53,755 bases of DNA, from NCBI GenBank assembly GCA_038238115.1, contig JBBRYB010000024.1, positions 1-53,755 of the forward strand. Reading direction: 5' to 3'. Position 1 is the stretch's first letter. Each line of letters begins with the position of its first letter. Under the pieces are notes generated by a model that ran no database searches, had not been told where the DNA came from, and worked only from the letters and a program-made list of their open reading frames with translations. The translations under genes were made by a program, and so were the position numbers. Positions 40,157 through 49,017 of this stretch are shown here, in pieces. The DNA is from JBBRYB01 sp038238115 (GTDB lineage Bacteria; Actinomycetota; Actinomycetes; Propionibacteriales; Nocardioidaceae).

Positions 40157-41614
40157 CTAACGCGTTGGCTCGACGGTTTCGTCGGGGCTTTCCTCGAACA
40201 CGCTGCCAGCCGTTTGGAGCCACCGCTCCCTGTTGGTGCGCTTGAGCGCCACTAGCACAGCTGCCCCCGCCACTAGCCACACCGCCACCGCGACCGCGCC
40301 GTACCGGATGGGCGACGGTGGCAGCGGATCCAGGGACTTATAGCCGACGATGAGCAACGCAGCCGATGACAGCAGCGGAAAGACCAGATGGATGAGTACA
40401 TTGAACTCGGCCCGGCGCTCACCACGGTACAGGCGGACCACGCCGACGTTTCCCGCGATGTAGACCAACATGAGACTGAGTGTGACGGCAAGGCCTATGG
40501 TGAAGAAGAAATTGGCTGGACCAAGGGCGAAGCCGACGCCGAGTCCGACCGCAAGCGCCAGCACGGCCTGAACGTAGATGGCGTTGATTGGCGTGTGTCG
40601 TGTCGGGTGCGTCTTGCCGAGCGCGCGCGGTAGTGAGCCAGACCTGCCCATGGCGAACAACATCCGCGTCGCCGCGTTGCTCGCGGCGATGGCGATGGCG
40701 ACTATCGAGTTCATCACCGCCAGGAACACGACGATCCAGGCTCCTCCCCACAGCCGACGGGCGAGGACGAACACCGGGTTCTCCTGCGAGGTGGTGAAGC
40801 CCCCGATGTCAGCCGTCCCCCACCCAGCGAGCAGTGCCCACCCGGTGAACAGGTAGAACAGCCCGGCCAAGACGATCGACAGCATGATCGCGCGCGGTAG
40901 CACGCGTCGCGGGTCGTTTGTCTCCTCGGCAAGCGGTGCGACGGACTCGAAGCCCGCGAAGGCGAAGATTGTGAAGACCACTCCGAGGAAGAGGCCGTTT
41001 GCGCTGGTGGAGTTTCGTGGGTCGAAGGACGACAGGTTGATACCGCCGGGCCCGGGCTCAACGAGGGAGAAGACGCTGAGAAGGACCACCACGGCAACTT
41101 CGAGCACCCCAAGCAGAATCATGAGCCCAACGGCGATCCGGATGCCGAAGTACGAAACGGCGAAGACGAGACCAGTGCCGATCAAGAGGAACAGCCACCA
41201 AGGAAACGTGAAGCCGTACTCCGCCTTCATCGTCGTCTCGAACAGGAAGCCTCCGAAGGCGAACACCCCAGCGGGCGCTAATGGCTCCACGAAGAACAGC
41301 ACCCACGCCGTAAGGAAGCCCACGCGTGGGTGAACCGTGCGGCTGAGATAGGTGTAGTAGCCACCGGCGGCCGGCAGGTGCTTGGCCAGCTGCGTCAGAG
41401 ACACGCCAAGGGTCAAGACGATGAGGAAGGCCAACAGGTAAGCAAACGGCGAGGTCACGCCGCTGAAGCCGGTGATTGTAGGGATGAACGCAACCATCCC
41501 CACGGCCGGCGCCACATGCGTGATCGCTTGCATCAAGACTGCGGGCAACCTCAGGGTGCGGGCTCGCAACTGAGTTCCGCCGCGTCCATCACCCAGAGAG
41601 TCCATTGTCGGCAT
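40157..41614 (-). CDS. APC-family amino acid permease
   Basis: The 485-residue transporter has about twelve membrane helices. The N-terminal ITHVAPAVGMVAFIPTI, with an unwound helix 1, and FAGFESVAPLAEETNDPRR in the middle are typical APC blocks. The last gene of the aminotransferase-SDR-dehydratase group, it also has a promoter of its own (41623-41651) that leaves almost no 5' leader. Its substrate may be the amino compound used by the aminotransferase. Confidence 0.88.
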   Translation of the reverse strand: MPTMDSLGDGRGGTQLRARTLRLPAVLMQAITHVAPAVGMVAFIPTITGFSGVTSPFAYLLAFLIVLTLGVSLTQLAKHLPAAGGYYTYLSRTVHPRVGFLTAWVLFFVEPLAPAGVFAFGGFLFETTMKAEYGFTFPWWLFLLIGTGLVFAVSYFGIRIAVGLMILLGVLEVAVVVLLSVFSLVEPGPGGINLSSFDPRNSTSANGLFLGVVFTIFAFAGFESVAPLAEETNDPRRVLPRAIMLSIVLAGLFYLFTGWALLAGWGTADIGGFTTSQENPVFVLARRLWGGAWIVVFLAVMNSIVAIAIAASNAATRMLFAMGRSGSLPRALGKTHPTRHTPINAIYVQAVLALAVGLGVGFALGPANFFFTIGLAVTLSLMLVYIAGNVGVVRLYRGERRAEFNVLIHLVFPLLSSAALLIVGYKSLDPLPPSPIRYGAVAVAVWLVAGAAVLVALKRTNRERWLQTAGSVFEESPDETVEPTR

Positions 41615-41622
41615 AGCGGCGG

Positions 41623-41651
41623 ATCGTATGAGAGCAACGTACCAGTGTCAA
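41623..41651 (-). promoter_or_regulatory. housekeeping-type promoter of the APC permease
   Basis: Read on the minus strand, TTGACA (41651-41646), a 17-bp spacer and TACGAT (41628-41623) form a close match to a sigma-70 promoter. Only 8 bp separate the -10 box from the ATG at 41614, so the transcript would be leaderless. Confidence 0.55.
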
Positions 41652-41699
41652 GATCTTCAATCTGCAGAGCAGAACGCTGTGACGGAGTGGGGGACGCCA

Positions 41700-43391
41700 C
41701 TATGGGTGCAGGACGGCGCCGTCACTAGCTGACCCGACCAGTGCCGCGTAGCGGGCGAACACGCCGCTGGTATAGCGGGAAGGTGGCGGCTCCCAGTCCC
41801 GCAGCCGCTCCGCGAGGTCGACTCCCTCGGCCTGGATTCGCCTCGCCGGCACGTCCATCGAGACGACATCACCGTCGCGCACGCCGGCAAGCGGACCGCC
41901 GGCAGCCGCCTCGGGCGCGACGTGACCGACCATGAAGCCGTTCGTCGCGCCGCTGAAGCGCCCGTCGGTGACAAGTGCGACGGAGTTGCCGAGTCCTTCG
42001 CCGATGATCGCGCTGGTGACGGCGAGCATCTCGCGCATGCCCGGGCCGCCCCGTGGTCCCTCGTAGCGGATGACTACGACGTCGCCCGCCGCGATCCGCC
42101 CACTGATCACCGCCTCATAGGCGTCCTCCTCACAGTCGAACACCCGTGCCGGTCCCTGGTGCGACGTCATGGTGTGCGCGGTGATCTTCACCACCGAACC
42201 GTCCGGTGCGAGGTTTCCTTTGAGCACGACGAGGCCGCCTTCGCCGCGGAGCGGCTGCGTGAGCGGGACGACCACGTCCTGCCCCGGCGTCTCGGTCACC
42301 TGCCTGGTCTCCTCCTCAAGTGAGCGCCCGGTGATCGTCAGCGCGGAACCGTCGACGAAGCCGCCAGCGATGAGGCGCCGCAACAAGACCGCGATCCCGC
42401 CGGCCTTGTGCAGGTCGGCAGCGGTGTAGCGGCCACCGGGAAGCAGGTCGCAGAGCAGCGGCGTGCGGCGGCTGACCCGATCGATGTCGGTCAGCGTGAA
42501 GTCGACGCCGACCTCGCGAGCCAGGGCCAGTAGGTGCAGGGCGGCGTTCGTCGAGCCGCCGCTGGCCGCGACCGCCGCAGTAGCGTTCTTGAAGGCCGTG
42601 CGCGTCAGGATCCGGAGCGGCCGCAGGTCGTGGTCCAGTGCATTCATAGCCAGAGCACCCGCGCGCTCGGCTGCCGCGAGCTTCGACCCATCGACAGCCG
42701 GAATCGAGTTGAGGCCGACCGGCGAGAGGCCTATTGCCTCCATGCACATCGACATCGTGTTGGCGGTGAACTGGCCGCCACAGCAGCCCGCGCCCGGGCA
42801 GGCGACGAGCTCCATCTCCTCGAGCTCGGAATCACTCATCCGGCCAGCAGCGACGGCACCGATCGCCTCGAAGACCTCCCCCATCGCGAGGTCGCGACCA
42901 CGGAAGCGGCCCGGAAGGATCGAACCGCTGTAGAGAATGACCGCCGGTCGGTCGAGCCGCGCCAAGGCCATCGCCGCCGCTGGGACCGTCTTGTCGCAGC
43001 CAACGACGCAGGCGAGCGCGTCGAAGTAGTGACCACGCGATACCAGCTCGATCGAATCGGCGATCAGCTCACGGCTCACGAGAGACGCCTTCATGCCCTC
43101 CGTTCCCATCGTGACGCCGTCAGAGATCGCGATCGTGTTGAACTCCATCGGTGTGCCGCCGGCGGCCCGGACACCGGCCTTGACGCCGGCCGCGATCTCG
43201 CGGTGGTTGAGATTGCATGGCATCGTCTCGATCCAGGCGTGAGAGACACCGACGATCGGGCGACGCAGGTCCTCCGGCGAGAAGCCGGTGCCGTACATGT
43301 AGGCGCGGGCCGCCGCCCGGCTTCGGCCCGCGTACAGGTTGCTGCTCAGCAGGCTGCGTTCGCTTGCTTCATCGGCTTCGGTCACGCTCAT
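41700..43391 (-). CDS. IlvD/Edd-family dehydratase, probably sugar-acid dehydratase
   Basis: From ATG 43391 the 563-residue protein has the Fe-S ligand blocks of the family: Cys in VVGCDKTVPAAAMA and CPGAGCCGGQFTANTMSM, and NHREIAAGVKAGVRAAGG near the N-terminus. The C-terminal GEGLGNSVALVTDGRFSGAT carries the active-site region. The context (no other ilv genes; an SDR, an APC transporter and an aminotransferase in the operon) favours a sugar-acid dehydratase over branched-chain biosynthesis. Confidence 0.85.
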   Translation of the reverse strand: MSVTEADEASERSLLSSNLYAGRSRAAARAYMYGTGFSPEDLRRPIVGVSHAWIETMPCNLNHREIAAGVKAGVRAAGGTPMEFNTIAISDGVTMGTEGMKASLVSRELIADSIELVSRGHYFDALACVVGCDKTVPAAAMALARLDRPAVILYSGSILPGRFRGRDLAMGEVFEAIGAVAAGRMSDSELEEMELVACPGAGCCGGQFTANTMSMCMEAIGLSPVGLNSIPAVDGSKLAAAERAGALAMNALDHDLRPLRILTRTAFKNATAAVAASGGSTNAALHLLALAREVGVDFTLTDIDRVSRRTPLLCDLLPGGRYTAADLHKAGGIAVLLRRLIAGGFVDGSALTITGRSLEEETRQVTETPGQDVVVPLTQPLRGEGGLVVLKGNLAPDGSVVKITAHTMTSHQGPARVFDCEEDAYEAVISGRIAAGDVVVIRYEGPRGGPGMREMLAVTSAIIGEGLGNSVALVTDGRFSGATNGFMVGHVAPEAAAGGPLAGVRDGDVVSMDVPARRIQAEGVDLAERLRDWEPPPSRYTSGVFARYAALVGSASDGAVLHP

Positions 43392-43402
43392 GAATCGTCC
43401 CC

Positions 43403-44176
43403 TCAGTAGATCCGGGCGAGTAGGCCGCCGTCGACGACGATGTCGGTTCCGGTGAGGTAGCTGGCCTCGTCGGAGGCCAGGAACAGCGCGGCGTTCGCAA
43501 CATCGAGAGGGGAGGCGAAGCGACGCAGCGGGTAGCGGTCGACGATCGTCTGCCGAGCCTCGTCCGGGTCCGGCTGGTGCGCGAAGAAGTCGCGGTTCAT
43601 CGCGGTGTCCACGTCGCCCGGACAAATCGTGTTGCAGCGAATGTTCTCGGGGCCGTACGCCGTGGCAACCGAGCGGCACAGGGCCCGCAGTCCACCCTTC
43701 ATCGCGCCGTACGCCGGCATGTCCGGGTCACCGACAATGCCGAGCAGCGACGCGGTGATGATGATGGAGCCCCCGTCCCGCTCCCGCAGCTTGGGTAGCG
43801 CGTTCGTGATGCCCAACGAGACGCCGCGCAGGTTCGACTCGTAGAGGCGAAGCCACTCAGTATCGGCCGTCTCCTCGAGGCGACCCATGACTTGGACCGC
43901 GGCGTTCGCATGTAAGACGTCCAGGCCGCCGAACCGGGCCACGGTCGCGTTGACCATCCGTTGGTTGCCACTTTGGCTGGAGACGTCCTCCACCAGCGCC
44001 AGGGCGCGGCCACCGCGTTGCTCGATCTGCTCTGCGGTCGCCGCCGCAGCGTCGCCTCGCACATCGACGCAGGCGACTGCGGCCCCCTCCTCGGCGAACC
44101 GGATAGCAGTCGCCGCACCGATCCCCCGGCCGGCGCCGGTGACGATCGCCACCTTTCTGTCAAGCCTCAGCGCCAC
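43403..44176 (-). CDS. short-chain dehydrogenase/reductase
   Basis: GTG 44176-44174 was chosen because the family start (ALRLDRKVAIVTGAGRGIGA) follows immediately; it overlaps the aminotransferase stop by 10 nt. The 257-residue enzyme has the cofactor motif TGAGRGIG, NAAV, the catalytic Ser in IIITASLLG and Tyr/Lys in YGAMKGG, plus CPGDVDTAM. It likely oxidises a sugar or hydroxy acid with NAD(P). It lies 11 nt before the dehydratase gene. Confidence 0.9.
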   Translation of the reverse strand: MALRLDRKVAIVTGAGRGIGAATAIRFAEEGAAVACVDVRGDAAAATAEQIEQRGGRALALVEDVSSQSGNQRMVNATVARFGGLDVLHANAAVQVMGRLEETADTEWLRLYESNLRGVSLGITNALPKLRERDGGSIIITASLLGIVGDPDMPAYGAMKGGLRALCRSVATAYGPENIRCNTICPGDVDTAMNRDFFAHQPDPDEARQTIVDRYPLRRFASPLDVANAALFLASDEASYLTGTDIVVDGGLLARIY

Positions 44177-45456
44177 GTGACCACCGTTCGCGCAAGGGTG
44201 GCGCACGCGCCGCGCACCGCCTCGCGGGTCCGCTCGAGCTCGACCGTGCCGTGGGTGGTCGACACGTAGAGGAGACCGCGCGGGATGACGTGCACTCCCT
44301 CAGCGAGGAGGGCAGCGGCGAAGAAGCGATATGCCCGGCCGTCGGCGTTCAGGGTGTCGCTGTAGGTCTCGACCGGATCCCTCGCCCAGAAGGCATATGC
44401 GGCAGCGCCCATCTGGTTGACGGTCAAGGGCAGATCGTTCGCAGTCGCCTCCTCCCGGAGGATCGCCGCGAAGGCGGCGCCCGTCTCCTCCAGCCGTGGA
44501 TAGATCTCGGCGTGGTGCCGCTCCAGTTCACTGACTGCGGCGAGAGCAGCGCTTGCGCAGATCGGATTGAGGTTGAAGGTGCCCACATGCGCGACGCGTC
44601 CCGAAACCACCTCCGCCATCACCTCGGCGCTGCCGCAAACGGCGCTGATCGGGAAGCCGGCACCCAACGCCTTGCCGAGGACAGTGAGGTCAGGGATGAC
44701 TCCATAGCGCTCCTGTGCGCCACCGAGGGCGAGCCGGTAACCGGTGATGACCTCGTCGAAGACCAGCAGGCTCCCGCGACGGTGGGTTAGCTCGCGGACC
44801 GCCTCCAGGTAGCCGGGCGCTGGCAGCAGGCAGCCTCCATTCACGGCCACCGGCTCCATGATCACCGCGGCTACGTCCTGGTCGAGGACACGCGCGAGGG
44901 CGTCGAGGTCGTTCCATGCACAGACGATGACGGACGCAGACGCGAAGGGGTCTTGTCCCCCCGTGGTTGGCGAGGCATCCGGCAGACCGGGCACCCCGAC
45001 CGCCAGCGGGTCGAGCCATCCGTGGAAGTGGCCGAGGAACTTGACGACGCGCCGTCGGCCGGTAGCTGCGCGGGCGATCCGGATCGCTGCGTGAACCGCC
45101 TCGCTGCCGGTACTGGAGAAGACGCACAGCTCGGCGCAGGGCACGGTGCGGCAGACGGCCTCGGCGAGCTCGGCCTCGAGTTCGTGGCAGGCCCCGTAGC
45201 CGAGCCCGGTGGCGAGCTGACGTCGCACGGCCGTGAGCACGGGTTGGGGCGAATGGCCAAGCAGGAGGGGTCCGTAGCCGAGCGCGTAGTCGACGTACTG
45301 GTTGCCGTCGAGGTCGGTCAGAAACGGGCCGCGACCCCCTGTGAAGGTGAGCGGAATGGGCTGCTGGGATGCCCGGAAGGCGGTGGCTACACCACCCGCC
45401 AAGCAGTGGCGGGCTCGCTCGTGCTGCGCCCGGGATCGGGCATAGCGGTCGATCAT
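44167..45456 (-). CDS. class III aminotransferase (glutamate-1-semialdehyde aminomutase-like)
   Basis: The 429-residue PLP enzyme has FSSTGSEAVHAAIRIARAAT for cofactor phosphate binding, the aspartate in VFDEVITGYRLALGG and the Schiff-base lysine in VLGKALGAGFPIS. It is GSA-aminomutase-like, but without hem genes nearby; a catabolic or biosynthetic transaminase is more likely. It is the first gene of the operon and divergent from the GntR regulator, with an operator between. Confidence 0.88.
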   Translation of the reverse strand: MIDRYARSRAQHERARHCLAGGVATAFRASQQPIPLTFTGGRGPFLTDLDGNQYVDYALGYGPLLLGHSPQPVLTAVRRQLATGLGYGACHELEAELAEAVCRTVPCAELCVFSSTGSEAVHAAIRIARAATGRRRVVKFLGHFHGWLDPLAVGVPGLPDASPTTGGQDPFASASVIVCAWNDLDALARVLDQDVAAVIMEPVAVNGGCLLPAPGYLEAVRELTHRRGSLLVFDEVITGYRLALGGAQERYGVIPDLTVLGKALGAGFPISAVCGSAEVMAEVVSGRVAHVGTFNLNPICASAALAAVSELERHHAEIYPRLEETGAAFAAILREEATANDLPLTVNQMGAAAYAFWARDPVETYSDTLNADGRAYRFFAAALLAEGVHVIPRGLLYVSTTHGTVELERTREAVRGACATLARTVVTWR

Positions 45457-45509
45457 CGTCGGTGTCCCGTCGCCGTCGGAAGGGTTCGCCGGGTGGCTTC
45501 TGCTCGATG

Positions 45510-45522
45510 ATTGTGGAACAAT
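45510..45522. promoter_or_regulatory. candidate GntR (FadR-type) operator
   Basis: ATTGT-GGA-ACAAT is a perfect palindrome of the TTGTnnnACAA type bound by many FCD-domain GntR regulators. It lies 21 bp before the chosen GntR start and 54 bp before the divergent aminotransferase start, so it could control both. Confidence 0.5.
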
Positions 45523-45543
45523 TCAGCAGGATTGTCCAACGGG

Positions 45544-46251
45544 ATGAGGAAGTTGGTCGTGATCGACAGCCGTGACGTCGTGCCGCTGCATCGCGTCTCC
45601 ACGGTGGAGGCAGTGGCAACTGCCGTGCGGGCGCGGGTCCTGGATGGTGAGCTCGGCCCGGGAACCCAGCTGCGCGAGGTCGCCTTGGCACAGTCGTACG
45701 GCGTGGCCCGCCACGGGGTGCGCGCCGCCCTCCACAGCCTCGTCCAGGAGGGCCTGCTGCGTCATCACCCCAACCGCGGCGTCTTCGTGCCGCTGTTGAC
45801 TGCGGTGGACGTGGCGGATCTCCATACCGTCCGGTGTGCCGTCGAGTCCGAGGCGGTGACGCGGCTGGCGGAGCGTGGCGAGCCCTTGACCGGGGTCTAT
45901 GAGGCGTTCTCGAGGCTGGAGGAGGCCGTCGCGCGGGCTCCATGGCGGGAGTTGATCATGGCCGACCTCGGTATCCATCGCGCCGTCGTCGACGCGGTGG
46001 GCAGCCGTCGGCTCAGTCGTGTGCACGCCTCGCTGATCGGCGAGCTTCGACTCGCACTGGCCGCGCTCCGGGAGAAGGCCGAGAAGCGACGCACGATGCT
46101 TCCCGAGCATCGGGAGCTGATCTCCACGATCGCCGCCGGGTCCCCCGAGAAGGCAACAGCGCTTTTGCGAGCGCATCTGGACCAGGCTGCGTCCGATCTT
46201 GCGCTCGCCGTCCTGGGGTCCCCGACGGACACCTTGACAAATGCCGGCTAG
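45544..46251 (+). CDS. GntR/FCD-family transcriptional regulator
   Basis: ATG 45544 gives 235 residues; a TTG start at 45511 would begin inside the palindromic operator and is less likely. The winged helix is AVATAVRARVLDGELGPGTQLREVALAQ with GVARHGVRAALHSLVQEGLL (each shown in part), and the FCD effector domain has the metal-binding Asp/His pattern (MADLGIHRAVVDAVGS, LPEHRELISTI). It probably regulates the divergent aminotransferase operon and perhaps the ABC importer behind it. Confidence 0.88.
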   Translation: MRKLVVIDSRDVVPLHRVSTVEAVATAVRARVLDGELGPGTQLREVALAQSYGVARHGVRAALHSLVQEGLLRHHPNRGVFVPLLTAVDVADLHTVRCAVESEAVTRLAERGEPLTGVYEAFSRLEEAVARAPWRELIMADLGIHRAVVDAVGSRRLSRVHASLIGELRLALAALREKAEKRRTMLPEHRELISTIAAGSPEKATALLRAHLDQAASDLALAVLGSPTDTLTNAG

Positions 46252-46372
46252 CAGAATCATGATCCGTCATACAGAAAGCCGACACCGCCCGCAGCCCTCA
46301 CACTCCCGAGGCCGTCCTCGGCGCCGGCGGGCTCACAGCCGGGCGGCGCTGAGTCGAGAGGAGCTGTAGCGC

Positions 46373-47956
46373 ATGGCTCGACAGGTCACCCGTCGTCAAT
46401 TCGTCGCGGGAGCCGGGAGCGCGGGGCTGCTCGTCGCTGTCGGGTGCAGTTCGTCGACGACATCATCCTCAAACTCAGGATCGGGCGCTCCCAAGCGGGG
46501 CGGCACGCTGATCATCGCGCAACCCAACGACATCCCCGAGCTCGACCCCGCGAACCAGAGCGACTTCGGTCAGCTCCAGATGTATCAGGCGCCCCTGCGC
46601 CGGAAGGCCGCCTTCGGGCAGCACGAGTCGGACCTCGCGACCTCGCTCGACGTTTCTGCGGATGGGCTCGTCTATACGATCAAATTCCGACCGAGTGTCA
46701 CCTTCCAGGACGGCTCCGCCTTCGATGCACGTTCGTGGACCTTTGCCATGCAACGACAGGCCTTTTCCGACAATCCGTACCACAGCGGCCCGTTCGGCCA
46801 TTACGTGTCGCTGACCGGCGGCTTTCCGGGCAAGGTGAAGTCGATCGAAGCGGCCGACCCCATGACCGCACAGGTGACGCTCAACGAGCCGATCGCGGAC
46901 TTCGAATTCGCGCTCGCCGATATCGAGTTCGCGGCCGCGATCAATCCCGCGGTCATCAAGAAAGACCCTGGCGGCTTTGGGCAGCAGCCGACGGGCGCCG
47001 GCACCGGCCCGTTCCGGTTTGCGGAGCGCGTGGCAAACGACCACGTAACGCTCGAGCGGTTTGACGGCTATTGGAGAAAAGGGCTGCCCTACCTGGACCG
47101 GGTCATCTTGAAGGTCATCCCCGACTCAGGCGCGCGCGTGCTGGCGCTGAAGGCGGGCGAGATCCAGATGATGAACGTCGTAGGCCCGGAGATCGACCAG
47201 CTCAAGGACGACACCCGGGTCCAACTGCACTCCTTCCCGCCGTACTTCGCCAACTACATCTCGTTCAACAACGCCGACCCGGTCGTCGGTGACCCGAAGG
47301 TCCGCGAGGCGATCAGCCGTGGTATCGACCGTAAGGCGCTCGCCAGCCAGTTCTCGTTCGCCAAGGAGTACGAGAGCTTCGGCTCCCTTCCAGGGCTTCC
47401 CGGCTACCGCGATGACCTGAGCTGGTACCCGTACGATCCGAATGCCGCCAAGCAGCTCCTGGCGTCGGCCGGGCACCCCGACGGCGTCGATGTGGCGCTG
47501 ACCTTTGCGACCGGGATCCCGCTCGGAGCGGATCCGCAGCTGATGAGCCAGGCGCTCCAGGGCCAGTTGTCACAGGTGGGAATCCGCGTCAAGCTCGACC
47601 AGATCGATCCGGCGACCCTCTACCAGTCGTCCTTCGGACCGCCCGGCAGGAAGGACTACCCGTACCAGATGACGCTGAGCCTCTTCGGGAGCGACGGCGA
47701 CGAGTTCGGTCTGATGCAGTCGTGGACGTCTGCCGCCAACTACGCCGGCTATCACCCTGCGTATCTGCAGGAGTTCGACAAGGCGGCTACTGAGCCGAGT
47801 GCCGAGGCCCGCGTCAGCATCTACCAGAAGCTGCAGCAGATCATGTACGACGATGTCGCCTTCGTGCCGCTGGTATACACGCCGATCGTCCAGGCGACGG
47901 CGGCGAACGTGCAGAATCTCGTCCCCTACTACCTCGAGACCGCCTGGCTCAGCTGA
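46373..47956 (+). CDS. ABC transporter substrate-binding lipoprotein (family 5, Dpp/Opp type)
   Basis: The 527-residue protein has a Tat-type signal (TRRQF at residues 6-10) ending in a lipobox with Cys25 (LLVAVGC), so it is a Tat-exported lipoprotein. The mature part has the family 5 pattern (GGTLIIAQPNDIPELDPA; YTIKFRPSVTFQDGSAFDA; AISRGIDRKALA). It binds peptides or related solutes outside the membrane for the permeases encoded next. GAGGAG precedes the ATG. Confidence 0.9.
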   Translation: MARQVTRRQFVAGAGSAGLLVAVGCSSSTTSSSNSGSGAPKRGGTLIIAQPNDIPELDPANQSDFGQLQMYQAPLRRKAAFGQHESDLATSLDVSADGLVYTIKFRPSVTFQDGSAFDARSWTFAMQRQAFSDNPYHSGPFGHYVSLTGGFPGKVKSIEAADPMTAQVTLNEPIADFEFALADIEFAAAINPAVIKKDPGGFGQQPTGAGTGPFRFAERVANDHVTLERFDGYWRKGLPYLDRVILKVIPDSGARVLALKAGEIQMMNVVGPEIDQLKDDTRVQLHSFPPYFANYISFNNADPVVGDPKVREAISRGIDRKALASQFSFAKEYESFGSLPGLPGYRDDLSWYPYDPNAAKQLLASAGHPDGVDVALTFATGIPLGADPQLMSQALQGQLSQVGIRVKLDQIDPATLYQSSFGPPGRKDYPYQMTLSLFGSDGDEFGLMQSWTSAANYAGYHPAYLQEFDKAATEPSAEARVSIYQKLQQIMYDDVAFVPLVYTPIVQATAANVQNLVPYYLETAWLS

Positions 47957-47994
47957 CGCAGCTGGCGCGACCGGCTGCTGAGAGGCTCGACACG

Positions 47995-49017
47995 ATGGTT
48001 CGCTTCGGTGTTGGTCGCTTCTTCAGCGGGTTGGTGACGGCCTGGGTCGTTGTCTCGGCGACGTTCTTCCTCGTCCGGCTGGTGCCAGGCGATCCCGCTA
48101 CGGCGATGGCACCTCCCACCGCCACGCCGGTGCAGATCGACCAGATCAGGTCTTACCTCGGTCTCGGTGACCCGCTGTGGGTGCAGTACGGGACGTTCCT
48201 GAACCACCTTGCGCATCTCGACCTGGGCACCTCGATCAGGACGAACCAGCCGGTCTTGACGGATCTGCTGGACCGATTTCCTGCCACCATCGAACTGGCG
48301 GTCGCGTCCATCCTGCTGGAGATCTTCATCGCGATCCCGATCGGAGCGATAGCGGCGGTCAGGCGCAACCGGCCGTTCGACCACGTCTCACGCGTGGCAT
48401 CGCTGATCGGCGTCGGCATTCCCGTCTTCTGGATGGCGATCATGGCGCTGTGGCTCCTCGCGTACAAGTTCCCGGTCCTGCCGCTCGGCGGGCGCCTCGA
48501 CATCGGGGTGGACTTGCAGCGTCATACCGGCTTCACCGTCATCGACGCGTTGGTCGACGGACGTCCGGACCTGGCGGTCAGCGCTCTCGAGCACCTGATC
48601 CTGCCGGCAGTGATCCTGGCGATCCCCTCGATGGCCTTCTGGACGCGGCTGATGCGCGGCAGCATGCTCGAAGTTCTCGGAACGGACCACGTCCGCACAG
48701 CACGGGCCAAGGGCTTGACCGAGCGCCAGGTCGTCGTGCGGCACGGCGTGCGGAACGCGCTCAACCCGGTGGTCACGTCGCTGGGACTGGACCTCGTCGC
48801 CTTGCTGTCGGGCGTCATCTTCATCGAGAACGTCTTTGCCTGGCCGGGCGTCGGCAACTACATCTTCAGCTCGATTCAGACCCGCGACTACCCCGTCGTG
48901 CAGGGATCCGTGATTCTGATCGCCTTGCTGTACGTCACCGTCAACACGATCGTAGACCTCGTGCAAGCCGTTCTCGACCCACGCATCCGTCCAGGTCTGC
49001 AAGGACAAACCGCGTGA
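47995..49017 (+). CDS. ABC transporter permease (DppB type)
   Basis: The 340-residue permease has an N-terminal helix, the family block LVRLVPGDPATAM, and about five more helices. The EAA loop is near ARAKGLTERQVVVRHGVRNA, where the ATPase couples. The stop overlaps the GTG of the second permease (GTGA). Confidence 0.92.
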   Translation: MVRFGVGRFFSGLVTAWVVVSATFFLVRLVPGDPATAMAPPTATPVQIDQIRSYLGLGDPLWVQYGTFLNHLAHLDLGTSIRTNQPVLTDLLDRFPATIELAVASILLEIFIAIPIGAIAAVRRNRPFDHVSRVASLIGVGIPVFWMAIMALWLLAYKFPVLPLGGRLDIGVDLQRHTGFTVIDALVDGRPDLAVSALEHLILPAVILAIPSMAFWTRLMRGSMLEVLGTDHVRTARAKGLTERQVVVRHGVRNALNPVVTSLGLDLVALLSGVIFIENVFAWPGVGNYIFSSIQTRDYPVVQGSVILIALLYVTVNTIVDLVQAVLDPRIRPGLQGQTA

